From Persicaria tinctoria (Eukaryota; Streptophyta; Magnoliopsida; Caryophyllales; Polygonaceae), in the NCBI GenBank assembly GCA_037127255.1, contig JBANSL010000002.1, positions 38,817,392 to 38,881,391 on the forward strand: a stretch of 64,000 nucleotides of DNA. The letters are read 5' to 3'. A program made the position numbers and the translations under genes. The first letter of the stretch is position 1. Every line of letters starts with the position of its first letter. The notes beneath the pieces were generated by a model. The model saw only the letters and a program-made list of their open reading frames with translations. It did not search any database and had not been told where the DNA came from. Shown here in pieces: positions 44,116 to 55,811 of the stretch.

Positions 44116-47100
44116 TCAAGGTGGAATCTGCAGGGCCCATGTAGCTTGGGCCTCAAATAAGACTCCATTCTTGTCTATCAGCTGTAATCCTCCAAAATGG
44201 ATCTTGTTTACCACGAACGGTCCCATCCGCTTCTTGTTGAATTTGTTGGGAAACCAATGATCCTTTGATTTAGAGACATAGAGCTTGTCTCCAACTTCAT
44301 ATTCCTTAGGCTCATGATTGGATATCCTGCACATTCGCACATACCAAGGCAGACCTCTCCCATGTATAGATAAATCTTTAATGGAAATAGGAGAAGAAAG
44401 ATCCATACCTTGGCTTACCTTCGCAGAGACGGAATCGGGGACCATTGTATTTCGTCGATCTCGACTAGGGCTAATCAATCTCGACAAGATTGCATGCTCT
44501 GGTGGTGATCTGGTCGAAGATTCAGAAGTCGACGAAGGACAGGTCTTGTCGATCTCGACAAGCCTGGTCGACCTCGACAAGGGTTCCGCTCCTGGTGGTT
44601 TGCTCATCGACGAAGGCGGATCTGGTGGAGCCGAGTGGTGGTCGACCTCGACAAGCCTACTCGAGGTCGAGTAGGGTTCTGGTCCTGGAGTCGCCGTCGT
44701 CGAGGAAGGTGGATCTGGGCTCCTCGTCTGGTGGTCAATCTCGACAAGGGTGGTCGAGATCGACGACGATCCTGGCTCTGGTGTCGTCAGCGTCGAGGAA
44801 GCAAAAGCTGAAGCCGTCGAGTGGTGGTCGACCTCGACAAGTTTTGTCGAGATCGACGAGGCCGGTTTGTCTGGTTCGCTGCTCGACGATGCTGGTGCTG
44901 GTGGAGTCGCATTGGTCTGGTCGAGATCGACTAGGGCTCTACTCGATGTCGAGGAGCTTTGATCGATCTTGACCCCATACTTAGTTCCTGTCAAGGCATC
45001 CGAAAAATAATGAATCCACAACGACTTACCTTGGTCCGTGTCGATTGGATTATCTGTGTTTTCCTTGAGGATTGCCATGATCTCCTCCATCTCGGCCTCC
45101 ATGTCCCTCTTTTCTATCTCTTCAGGGGTCATATATCTGACCTTGGGTTCCCCGCATGTGATGTAGCCAGCTGAGATAGATTTGACCTCTTCCATTGGAC
45201 CTGTATGCCTTTCAGTTTTATTAAAGGAATACTCAATTACCTCATCGCTGATGTTAAAGGTGAGCACTCCTTTCCTTACGCTTATGTTGGCATCCATCGT
45301 CGCCAAGAATGGCCTTCCTAAAATAATTGGACAAGCAGGATCTTCTTGCATATCAACTATTAAGAAATCAGCATGGACGAAGAATTTTCCTACTTGTACT
45401 GGGACGTTTTCCACCATGCCTGTTGGAATGACCACCGTGTTGTTGGCCATGTATAGTCTAGCATCCACAGGCTCCAGGGCACCTATCTTAATCTTGGACC
45501 AAGTTGTTAAAGGCATTATACTCACACTAGCTCCAAGATCACATAGGGCATTAATTTTGTATGGACCAAATCCAATAGTTATAGCAAACTTACCTGGATC
45601 CGGCCTCTTCTCCAATATGTCCAGATGGCTGCACTCCTCTGTGATTTCAGCCATTGATCGCTTTTTGCTCAAAATCTCCTTTAGGAACTTGACATAAGAT
45701 GGCATTTCATTGAGAGCTTCTGTGAAGGGGATGGTGACGTTGAGCTTCTGAAGCATCTTGATGAAGCGCTGAAACTTTTTCTCTGCCGGGTCCTTTAGAG
45801 ATTTTGTGGGGAAAGGCAGCTTCTTTTTCTGAGTCGGAGCCAGAACAGACGTCGGAGGTGCTGCAGACTTCTCTATGTCGACCAGGGGCTCCTCGACATC
45901 GACAAGGCCTTTGTCGACATCGACCAGATTGGGCCCAGTCGAGTTGCTTTGTGGTGCAGACGAAGATTCTGGAATTTTCTCCTCGAGGTCGACGAGGCTC
46001 TTGTCGAGGTCGACCAGATGTTTGTCGAGATCGACTACTGTTTTGTCGAGATCGACTTGCTGTTCCTCGCTGTTCTGCTGCTTTCCGACCTCTGGCTCTT
46101 GCAGTTGATGACCGCTTCTGAGTTTTATAGCAGCGATGTGTCCAGTCTTTCCCTTAGGATTTGGTTCTGAAGATCCTGGAAGTGACCCTGACTGTCTGGG
46201 GATTCCTGCTGCTAGCTGACCAATCTGTGTATCAACTGTTTTCCGCCAGATATCAATTTCCCCAAGCCTAGAGTTGACACCTTGCATCTGGGTATAGACG
46301 GAGTTGAAAGATTGCCTAGTTTCTGAGTGGTTTCTCCGTATCTCCTCCAGGACTGTCTGTATATCATCCTTCTTTTGATCCCTTTCTGGATATCCTGGAG
46401 CTCTGTAGGGCGGGGGATTCCTAGGGACACCTTGGTTCCACTGTGGTTGCTGAAACCTTTGGTCCCCCATGTAGCGATTGGGACCCCCTGCGTAAGCTAC
46501 ATCCTCATGATGCTCTGCCATCCTGACTTGCTCTGTGTGTGGGCACTCAGTAGTGGTGTGCCTTTGTGATCCGCATTCTATACAAAGCTGGTTGACAGAG
46601 AGATACTTTACTTGCTTGATGAGCTTCTTATTCTGGTCCCTGTAGTATTGCTCCCTAACATCAGGATCAATTTCCTTTGCTGGCTCATAGAGAGGCATAG
46701 ATGGTGCTGGCCTGGCGTATGGGTTCTCTTCATAGGTTACAGTAGACCCATACTTGTTGTCGTAGGTAGTGAGCTTCTCTAGTACACCCCATGCGTCACT
46801 TGGTGGCATCGTCAGATACTCGTAGCGAGTATAATTGTTGATTCTGTCCTTAGTGACTTGATCAAGAGAGTTGGAGAAGATCTCCTGAATGATGTAGGGT
46901 GGCTGTCCATGAGTAGGGCAGGATCGTAGCAGTTCCTTGTAGCGTTCCCATGCCCTTGCCAGCGGTTCCCCTTTCTGCTGTTTAAAGGTGGTGATTTTCT
47001 GGCGGAGATGTGCTGTTTTGGCCGGTGGGAAGAATTTGTTCAGAAACTCTTGCTCTACTTGGGCCCAGATTCTGAGTGATTTTGCTTTCAGCCCTTCCAG

Positions 47101-47574
47101 CCATTTCAGTGCAGGCCCAGCGAGAGACCAGCGAAAAGATTTCATCTTGACATATTCCAAGGTTGTACCTTCTGCAAGTGTACGACACATATCATGAAAA
47201 TTAGTAATATGTTCAAGAGGACACTCATTAAATCTGCCGTAAAAGGCATTATTTTTAAGCTATATAAGAAATTGAGTGCGAATTTCAAAAGAGTTTTCAG
47301 GGATTAGAATCGCCGATTCAGGCACGACGAGAGTTGGGTGCATGTAGTCCTCTGCCGTGGTTGGATACTGGGCAAGCTCAACCTGTGCTTGTTCCCTTGC
47401 TGCTCTCTCAGCGGTGATAGCAGCATCCTTTGCGGCTAATTCCCTGGTAAGCCTAGCGATCAGCTGTTCCTGTGTTTCAGCGGCCGCCATGATCCTTTTG
47501 AGTTTGGAGTGGATGTGTAGGTAGCGCTCCGGTTCGTCTAAGCTGTCAAACTCAGGTGTTTGACCAGAACGACG
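44116..47574 (-). CDS. Gag-protease polyprotein with integrase C-terminal remnant (E2), one premature stop
   Basis: One frame from RRSGQTPEFD (47574, ATT where E1 has ATG) or MAAAETQEQL (47490) to 44116. A single TAG at 47260-47262 interrupts it; E1 has GAG there. Order: coiled-coil-like N-terminus; Gag domain (FRWSLAGPALKWLEGL, FFPPAKTAHLRQKI, LRSCPTHGQPPYIIQEIF); CCHC knuckle CIECGSQRHTTTEC (46584-46543); a first LVDLDK repeat block (46070-45878); retropepsin ALCDLGASVSIMPL with flap and CPIILGRPFLAT (about 45540-45300); a second LV(D/E)xD repeat linker (44965-44455); then GDKLYVSKSKDHWFPNKFNK/RMGPFVVNKI, like the integrase C-terminal module. No reverse transcriptase, RNase H or DDE core. 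The frame stays open across the deletion, suggesting selection or recent origin. Confidence 0.85.
44455..44965. repeat. Palindrome array inside E2 coding region (second linker)
   Basis: About 13 TCGANNTCGA units with flanking CTTG/CTAC arms, encoding LVDLD, LVEVD and LVEID in the minus frame. The first linker group is at 45878-46070 with eight units encoding LVDLDK/LVDVDK. Confidence 0.88.
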
Positions 47575-47639
47575 AATACACCTGCAAACTAACTCAAAGA
47601 AACAGTGAGAACTGACTACCTAAGGCGCGATTGATTGCC

Positions 47640-47657
47640 TCCCCGGCAACGGCGCCA
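47640..47657 (-). other. Primer binding site of E2 (tRNA-Asp)
   Basis: TGGCGCCGTTGCCGGGGA on the minus strand, 3 bp from the LTR. Confidence 0.9.
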
Positions 47658-47660
47658 ATT

Positions 47661-49787
47661 TGTTGTTGCAGGAGGATGGTCAAGTATGAAATAGATATCA
47701 AATAAAGTTCAAACTGACTTCCCTATCTCAGCAAATAAATACAAGACTTCCTCCCGTTGTAGTAAGAGAAAATCAGGATCGAATCCACGAGGAAGCACAT
47801 CAGCAGTTCTCAGGTAGCTGTAGATTCTCACAGGCAAAGCAGCAGAAAGACAGAAACAAGAGCAGAAAAGACAAACAAAAGCAAAGAACAAAGCAAAACA
47901 GAAAATAAAAAGCAAAGCGGAAACTAAAAGCAAAGCAAAGGGCTCGTCGATCTCGACAAGAGTCAACTCGAGATCGACCACAGCAGTCGACAACAGCAAC
48001 TCAGAAATCACAGCAGACAGGCAAATCTGGCAAGGGCAACTCGATCTCGACAAACAGCTCCTCTATGTCGACAAGAATTGCAGAAACTTAAATTCGCAGA
48101 TTTAAACACAGAACTCAGATTTTTGACAGAAATAAACTCAATATCCTAAAAGACTTCCAAAGCCAGGGTTTCAACACCACAAGGATAACCATGCAAAGTA
48201 ACACATAAAGGCCTAAAAGATCATGCTTTCCATCAAATAACTTTCGTCATTAACAAATAGGCAAATAGAGGCTTTCGTATAAACCCTAATTGTTACTAAC
48301 CCTTTTTCACATAATTAATCCAAGTTGCATTAAGATCACTTTCGCTTCAATAACACAAACAAGGATCACCTTCAACTCTCGCAAAAGAATCATGCTCATA
48401 GGGATAGAAGATGAATTGCACAAAAAGATCTGACCTTTATCGCATCGCCTCACATGGCCACCGTCGGGCTCACCCCAGCCCCATAAGTGGGTGGACTACT
48501 CACGCCTCATTGCAATCGCAGACATTGATTGATGAAAAGAACTAACTTGCATTAAACTATATTCAAAAGCCTTTACAATCCCGGCAATCAACTTTCGCAG
48601 AAAGCCAAAACCCTAAAAACCTTAGAACTCCTAAACTTCTGTGTGGAACTAACTAATTGTGTGTGAATTGGAATTGTGATATGAACTGGAATGAATAAAA
48701 CTGAGCCCCCTAGGGACTTATTTATAGGCTTCATTCCCTAGCTATTCTAGGAAAGAAGATATCTATCTATATCTAAAATTATATCTACTTTGCTAAAAGA
48801 TAAATAAATTGTTTTAAGGAAATAAATCTAAAAGGGAAAAGATAAATCTAAATAGGTAAGTCTTCATGTCTTGATAGATCTCCCTTCCATGATGATAGAT
48901 CTTGATCAAATCGGATAAATCTTCGGGCTCAAGGAATCCAAATCCTACTCGGACAGGTCTCGTCGAGAAGCTTCTGGACACTGGTCTACTCGACCTCGAG
49001 TAAGGCTCGTCGACCTCGACAAGCATGGTTCGTCGAGTGGACTCCTCGGCTAGATCTGCTCGATGTGCTCGGACTTGGCTCACTGGGTGCTTGTCGACCT
49101 CGAGTAAGCCTTGTCGATCTCGAGGAGGACTGGTCATCGACTAGGATTCCTCGGGTTGGTGTGCTCGACTGGCTCGGACAAGGACTCAGGCGCTTGTCGA
49201 TCTCGACCAAGCTTCGTCGAGATCGAGTAGGGCTCTTCCCTTCCCGCTTCCGCGAGTTGCCTTTCCCGCTGGCAGCGGGTTTTTCCGCGGCAGCGAACGG
49301 TCCGCTGCAGCGAGTCGAGTCGCTGGCAGCGAGTGCTCCTGGTCATCCTCGGCTTCTCTCCTTGTCGACTCCGGGTGGCGTCTGGGCTTCGTCGACCTCG
49401 ACCAGTGGTTGTCGAGATCGAGTAGGGTCCGGAGCTCGACTTGGTCTGGCTTGCTCGATCAGGCTCTGCTCGACAAGGCGGTGCTCGGACATGCTCGTCT
49501 ACGTCGAGTAGGCCTACTCGAGATCGAGTAGCCTTGACCCTCAGATTGGTTCCGCTGCTTTGACCTTGGACTTCTGTAGTGGTTTTCCGAGCTTTTCCGA
49601 CCTTCTGTAGAATTGCTGTAAAATGCCTCGATTTCTGCGAATTAAACAGAAACTGGTGTAGATTCCATAATTTGGCAAAGAAACATAAACTACATAGATT
49701 CTGTACTAGCTTAACCCAAATGAATGCAATGTATATAGAAATCGATATAAAAGTTACTGTAAAACATGGCAGATTCAGCTCACAACA
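47661..49787 (-). repeat. E2 5' LTR
   Basis: 2127 bp, nearly identical to 40606-42736 by eye (small indels, for example near 40935/47990). TATA box 48718-48726; array 48955-49530. Confidence 0.93.
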
Positions 49788-52700
49788 TTTCACTAGGAGG
49801 ATGCGGATCTGACTGAATACTTCACGAAGCTCAAAGGCTTGTGGCGCCGGCAGTCTGTGTTTCTCCCTGCAATCAAGTGCAAATGTGGGAAGTGTGAGTG
49901 TGACTTGCATAAACAAGCAGTTGATGCTGATTTGGAGAACAAAATTATGAAGTTTCTTATGGGGCTTCATGAGAGGTATGATGGAGCTCGTCGTCAGATC
50001 CTTATGACCACCCCCCTTCCAACTCCCAGCACTGCACACTCCTTGCTTCTTCAGAGTGATCGGGGGCGCAAACCTTTAGACAAGAAGAGTACCAAGACTG
50101 CTGATGCCACTACTGCTTTTCTGGCCAAGCAAGATGATGCCAGATCTACGAGGACTGCTCTTGCTCCAAAGCAGGAAGAAGACAAGCCTCGACGAGCTAA
50201 GTGCAGTCATTGCTCGGGTAATCATCGAATGGAGACATGTTGGGAGCTGATCGGCTACCCCAGTTGGCACTCCAAGAGTAAATACAAGCCTCAAGTATCT
50301 CAGTCTAAGAGCTCAGATCAGATTAAGAAATCTAGCTCCAACAGTTCAGGCCCCAAGGCCAATGCAGTTAATGCTTCTCATGAGTTTCTTCAATCTGGAA
50401 ACTCCTCAGGCTTGTCTATGGACAATCAGAAATTGCTTGGCTCCATTATCTCTCTTCTTCGCCAGGCAGACAATTCCTCACATGAGTCTCACCTTGCAGG
50501 TAAGTTTTGTTTCAATGTTGCTCACTCTAGCAGATTGTGGATCATGGATAGTGCAGCTACGGATCACATGACATCTGATTGGTCTATCCTCTCAGATCCA
50601 GTTCAAATCACTTCTCCATCTGTCATCAACTTTGTTGATGGCAGTGTTTGTCCAATTACACATGTTGGATCTGTGCATTTGCCTAATCTCACTCTTCACA
50701 ATGTCCTTTTTGTACCTACCTTTTGCTTCAATTTACTATCCCTTTCTAAACTTGTTCGAGATCACAGATTTCATGTTGATATTGACTATGATCTCTGTGT
50801 TGTTCAGGACCAAACAAGGATGAGGATGATTGTGTTTGGTAGATACCTCCAGGGCATGTTCTACATGGATCCATCAACCAACAGGGAGGTTCCAAGTGAT
50901 CTTGAGCTGGCTCCTTCCCACAGCCTTACTACTATGTCTTCTTTGCCTTTATTTCTTCCCAAACAAAAATCCAAGTTGTCAAACATTACTGCTTTGTGGC
51001 ACTTACGTCTTGGGCATCCTCCCATTGTTAAGTTGAGACACATTTCTTCAATTGCAAATAATATTGATTCCAGTTTTGATCATGATTGCACCGTGTGCCC
51101 AATGGCCAAGCAAACTCGTTCTCCGTTCCCTGCTAGCACTTCCACTGCTGACCACATCTTTGAGTTGCTCCACTGCGATGTCTGGGGTCCCTATGACACC
51201 CCCACTAGAGAAGGATTTCGATTTTTTCTAACTGTGGTGGATGACAAGAGTCGAAGTGTGTGGGCGTTTTTGCTCAAGCACAAGAGTGAGGTGCCTTCTG
51301 AATTGCAAAGGTTCATCCTGCTTGTCCAAACACAATTCAATGCCAGAGTTAAATACATTCGATCTGATCAAGGCACTGAGTTCCACAACACTCAGCTGCA
51401 CTCGTTCTTGCAATCTCAGGGCATCATCCTTCAATCTTCCTGTACATATACTCCTCAGCAAAGCGGACGTGTTGAGCGGCGTCATCGATATATCCTTGAG
51501 ATGGCACGTGCCTTCATGATCCAAGCCAATCTACCTGTTCATTTTTTGGGTGAAAGCATACTTACATCCACCTATGTGATCAATCGACTTCCTAATCCTC
51601 TTCTCAAAAATCAATCTCCTTATGAAATCTTGTTTAAATCCCCACCCCAGTATGGTCACTTGCGGGTATTTGGTTGTTTGTGTTTCATCACCACCACATT
51701 TCTTCCCTCTTCAAAGAAGTTTCATCCAAGGTTTGGCCCCTGTGTGTTTCTGGGTTATCCGTTTGGCATCAAGGGTTATCGTGTGTACAATCTCAAAGCT
51801 CAAAAGGTCATGGTCAGCAGGGATGTGAAATTCTTTGAGTCTATTTTTCCATATAAATTGCACTCTGAGCATGTTCATGAAACCACATATCCTCAATCTC
51901 TCACTGAGTTTGTGGATTCCAATTTTCCCATGGACTATGTGCTCCTTACAGATGAGACTCCTGAGCTCACTTCTGCCTCTCATGCCGACTATGAACCCAC
52001 TCCAGTATCCACTTGCTTTGATGACCCCCCTCACACTGATCCTATTGTGCCTCACCAGTCAGCTCGAGTGCACAGGCCACCAGGTTGGTTGAAAGACTAT
52101 GTACACATGGCCTTCAGGGACCCTGCCAGTGCTTCTTCCTCTCCTGCTAAGTCTTCCCCTTATCCTATTACTTCCTGCTTTTCTTATTCATCATGTTCTT
52201 CAGACTATCAAACTTTTATGACCAATGCTGCTGCTCTCACTGAGCCATCTTCTGTTAGTGATGCATTGACAAGCTCTGCTTGGTGTGATGCCATGTTGGT
52301 GGAGTTGGATGCACTAGAGAGGAATGGCACTTGGACAGTTCTACCTCTGCCTGAAGGGAAATCTCTTGTCTCCTGCAAATGGTTGTTTAAGCTCAAATTT
52401 CGCAGTGATGGATCTTTGGATCGCCATAAAGCTCGCTTGGTTGCTCGTGGGTTTACACAGGTTGAGGGCATTGACTACTCTGAAACGTTTGTGCCAGTTG
52501 CTCGTATGATCACATTCCGCACTCTCTTGGCCATTGCAGCCGCTCAGAAGTGGCCTTTACTCCAGATGGATGTCACCAATGCCTTCCTCCATGGCGACTT
52601 AGAGGAGGAGGTGTACATGACGCTGCCCCCGGCCTATTCCTTTCTCAAGAGGTTGCAAGCCTCTAAACAGGGGGAGCTTTCTACTGGTTGCCCTCAGGGG

Positions 52701-53864
52701 GAGATCTTTGATGAGGCCAACAGTTCATCCTTAGTTTGAAAACTGGAGAAATCGTTATATGGACTGAAGCAAGCGCCTCGGCAGTGGTTTGCCAAGTTCT
52801 CAAGTGCAGTACAAAAAGCTGGGTTTGTACAATCCAAAGCCGATTACTCTCTATTCACAAAGAAGAGTGGTAAGTTTTTCACTGCTCTCCTTGTATATGT
52901 GGATGATATGATCATAACTGGAAACGATAAAAGTGAGATTACAAAGCTCAAAGGATGTCTCCAGAGTCAATTCCAAATCAAAGACCTAGGCAATATGAGA
53001 TATTTCCTAGGAATTGAAGTTGACAGATCTACCAAAGGTGTGTTTATCAATCAAAGGAAGTACACAGTAGAGATGCTTGAAGAAATGGGGATGAGCAATG
53101 CTAAGCCCCTTAACACACCTCTGGATTCTCATGAAAAGCTCACTGGAGAGGGGGAGCGTATGAGGAATCCTCATTTATACAGAAGGCTGGTAGGCAAGCT
53201 CATCGATCTTACCGTCACCAGACTCGACATCACCTACAGTGTGCAGGTATTAAGCCAGTTTATGCAGGAGCCATGTGTGGAGCATTGGAAGGCTGCAAAA
53301 CACATCTTGAGGTACTTAAAGAAGGCACCAGGTCAAGGGCTACTACTTGATCAGGAATCTGATCTGAGATTGAGAGCCTACTGTGATGCGGATTGGAAAT
53401 CATGCCCAATATCTCGCAAATCTCTTACAGGCTTCTGTATTTTTCTAGGAACATCATTGATATCTTGGCGAACTAAGAAGCAAACGTTTGTAGCCATGTC
53501 CACTGCCGAATCAGAATACAGGTCAATGGCAGCTACATGTTGCGAAATCACTTGGTTGGTAAATCTCTTGAAAGATTTGAACGTGAAGCAGGAGAATCCA
53601 GTTGAGCTACACTACGACAATCAGGCTGCATTGCATATTGCGAGGAATCCTGTCTTTCACGAGCGTACAAAGCACATTGAGGCTGATTGTCACCTTGTGC
53701 GTGACAAGGTCATGAGAAAGGAAATTGAAGCAATGTATGTTCCTACTAAGGAACAACCTGCTGATCCGTTCACCAAGGTATTGAACCAAGAGCAACATCA
53801 CAAACTGATGGGCAAGCTTGGTGTGATAAATCAGTTCTCCATTCCCAAGCTTGAGGGGGAGTAA
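49788..53864 (+). pseudogene. C1 Gag-Pol (zinc knuckle, protease, integrase, reverse transcriptase, RNase H)
   Basis: Continues the 40169 frame in phase. TAG at 49794-49796 and TGA at 52737-52739 interrupt it; otherwise open for about 1,350 codons. Order: zinc knuckle [13 protein letters not shown] (about 50201-50243); protease [11 protein letters not shown] (about 50537); GAG-pre-integrase [13 protein letters not shown] with CTVCPMAKQ (51003-51110); integrase core with Asp in HCDVWGP, Asp in RSDQGTEF and Glu in [11 protein letters not shown]_2 [46 protein letters not shown] and the catalytic YVDDMI (52896); RNase H AYCDADWKSCP, STAESEYRSM, DNQAALHIA; end PKLEGE-stop. An ordinary copia order with integrase before reverse transcriptase. 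Three nonsense mutations in total, so not autonomous. Confidence 0.95.
53853..53864 (+). other. C1 polypurine tract
   Basis: GAGGGGGAGTAA directly before the 3' LTR; it also contains the Gag-Pol stop codon. Confidence 0.85.
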
Positions 53865-53901
53865 TGTGAGTTCAAAGTTGTGTGATGTCACTCTGATGTA
53901 A
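53865..53901 (+). repeat. C1 3' LTR, first 37 bp
   Basis: TGTGAGTTCAAAG...CTGATGTAA, cut by E4 insertion. The last 5 bp (TGTAA) are the duplicated target. Confidence 0.95.
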
Positions 53902-55139
53902 TGACAGGCCTAAAGTCGTTATGCCAGATCAAAGTAAATTCCTAAGATGCAAACTATAACAAGTATAGTAGGTAAGTTAGGGTCGAACCCACAGGGAAAC
54001 AGAATCAATTGTAATAGCAAGTATTATTATCCAAAAGTAACCGATTCAAGGGGGAGTTTTGTGTGTAAGTAATGGTGACAGAACAAGTTGCAAGTAAAGG
54101 TTGCGAATATATGACGGAAAGGTATCACACCAGGTAATTATCCGCACAACAATTGAGATGGTTCATCATCGCATTCTATGAGTCTCAAGTTCTAATGTCC
54201 AGTAATTGTTCTCAATTCAGATCGTGTAATAGCTTTTAGTCCTACCAGTCCTAAAAGCACTTATCACCAAATTACAAGGGAAAACCTTCACCAAATAATA
54301 AAGCAATAGCATTCAAGCATGAATTATAATGAGATACAAGCGATTCCAACAACCCGTTAAAATAGCTTGCAATCGAATCTCCTTCACAATCTACCACAAG
54401 CAACCCGCGTATGGTGATTGTGTTTGCTACAATGAATCTACAACCCCAAACCTGGAATTGGAAACCCTAGCAATATGACTAGTATCGATAAACCTAGGTG
54501 ATCAGTCCAGATTAACCAATAATAAGCAATCAAGCAATAAGCTCAGGAGATCGAAACAATTAACAAAGGACGAACAAGAGTAGAATACTCACAACCAAAT
54601 CAATCGAAGGCTTCAAAGAACCAAGTGTAACAAAGGAGAGTTAGTTCTCCATAGGGTTTGTGAGATGAAGAAAAGGGAAAATACGTCTCTGGAAAATAAC
54701 CTCCTCCCTACTCCTGCCTTCTCGGCCATTATATAACCTAATAAAATCGGGTTTAACATCCCGTAAAAAATATAAAATATAATATTAAAACTAATAAGAT
54801 AGGGAAAATCGGATAAGAATCCGTCTTCAGGGACCGACGCGGGCGCGCCATGTAGCAGCGCGGGCGCGCCTAGACTCGTCTTGCTACTTCTACCTGCTGT
54901 AACAGCGTAGGCACTTCCTTCTTCAACGTGGTCGCGTCGGGTAGCAGCGCGGGCGCGCCAAGGTCATCAGCTTCCAGCTGCTTCCGAACTTCTTCACTTC
55001 AATTCTTTTGTAACTTGCATGATTTCTTCAACTTCTTCAACAGGTTCCGAATCACCAAGTTCATACAAATATCTCTCATAATGACATGTAAATGATGACA
55101 AAAAACTACTAAATGCGCTATGGAATATATCGCATATCA
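53902..55139 (-). repeat. E4 3' LTR
   Basis: TGACAGGCCTAAAG...ATCGCATATCA. tRNA-like motif 53960-54000, TATA-like TTATATAA near 54729 (minus), GCGCGGGCGCG array 54836-54962. Confidence 0.95.
54836..54962. repeat. GCGCGGGCGCG motif array in E4 3' LTR
   Basis: GACGCGGGCGCGCCATG, CAGCGCGGGCGCGCC (twice) plus weaker TCGCGTCGGGTAGC units. The twin is at 61793-61919 in the other LTR. Upstream of the TATA-like box in element sense. Confidence 0.85.
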
Positions 55140-55178
55140 AATTCCCCCATACTTAAACCTTTACTCGTCCCGAGTAAG
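55140..55178 (-). other. E4 polypurine tract plus stem-loop (terminal copy)
   Basis: Plus strand AATTCCCCCATACTTAAACC, then TTACTCG-TCC-CGAGTAA (7-bp stem). Confidence 0.82.
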
Positions 55179-55741
55179 CATAGAAGTTAAGCCTACTCTC
55201 ACCATAAATCTCAAAGGTTCACAGACAGTACAAGGAAAATGAACACTAAGTACTAGTAGTTTCCACCATCTCAACAATCAGCACAAAAGACAATCAAAAT
55301 AGGAAATGAGACTTACAATTGTATCTCAACCATCTACACCTTATAGCTCCCAATGGCCTACCCGAAAACCTCCTTATCACTCCACTTCTTATGTCGCCTT
55401 CGCCAAGAGATCAATCCTAAACACTCAAAGTAAACGCTCATCTTGCCAAGGCGCCCTTTCGGGTTTTCACCAAGCCACTCATTTTTTTTTTTCCAAAGAT
55501 GGTACTCACATAAACATTCTCACTTCCCTCAAGTCTCATATTGCCAAAGCCTAAGGCTCGCCAGACTACCTGCTTTTTTCCTGAGTCGCCCTTTCGGGTT
55601 TTCAACTCATCCCAGGATTTTGATTGCTTTTTTTTTTCTTTTCTTTTTTTTTTCTTTTTTTTCTTTTTTTTTTTCAAATAACAAATGCAGAATCTGTACA
55701 CAAATAATGCGGAAATGAAATATGTACAAGATATGTAAGTC
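55179..55741 (-). other. E4 non-coding 3' region
   Basis: No gene. It has a GCGCCCTTTCGGGTTTTCA duplication (55448 and 55584) and a long poly-T/C tract (55627-55676). Confidence 0.65.
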
Positions 55742-55783
55742 CTTTCCCTCCCCCATACTTGAATGAAGCATTGTCCTCAATGT
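55742..55783 (-). other. E4 internal polypurine/stem-loop module
   Basis: Plus strand CTTTCCCTCCCCCATACTTG, then CATTG-TCCT-CAATG (5-bp stem), just past the end of the Athila-ORF1-like gene. Confidence 0.72.
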
Positions 55784-55811
55784 GTAGGGAGAAAGAAAAC
55801 AGAAGGACTCA

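Larger units (their letters stand above)
40606..49787 (-). mobile_element. E2: complete non-autonomous Athila/Tat-like gypsy element inside C1 gag
   Basis: 9182 bp. LTRs 40606-42736 and 47661-49787, PBS 47657-47640, one long Gag-protease frame (47574-44116), non-coding 3' region and two polypurine/hairpin modules. Target duplication TGTCA (40601-40605) and TTTCA (49788-49792), one mismatch. Same family as E1 but a different LTR subfamily (start TGTTGTTGCAGGAGGATGG). Structurally complete for transcription and priming but with no reverse transcriptase. Confidence 0.93.

Noticed and set aside
45182..45697. 171-codon plus-strand frame opposite the E2 protease (and its E1 counterpart 31713-31985)
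   Set aside because: Antisense shadow of a conserved Gag-protease frame.
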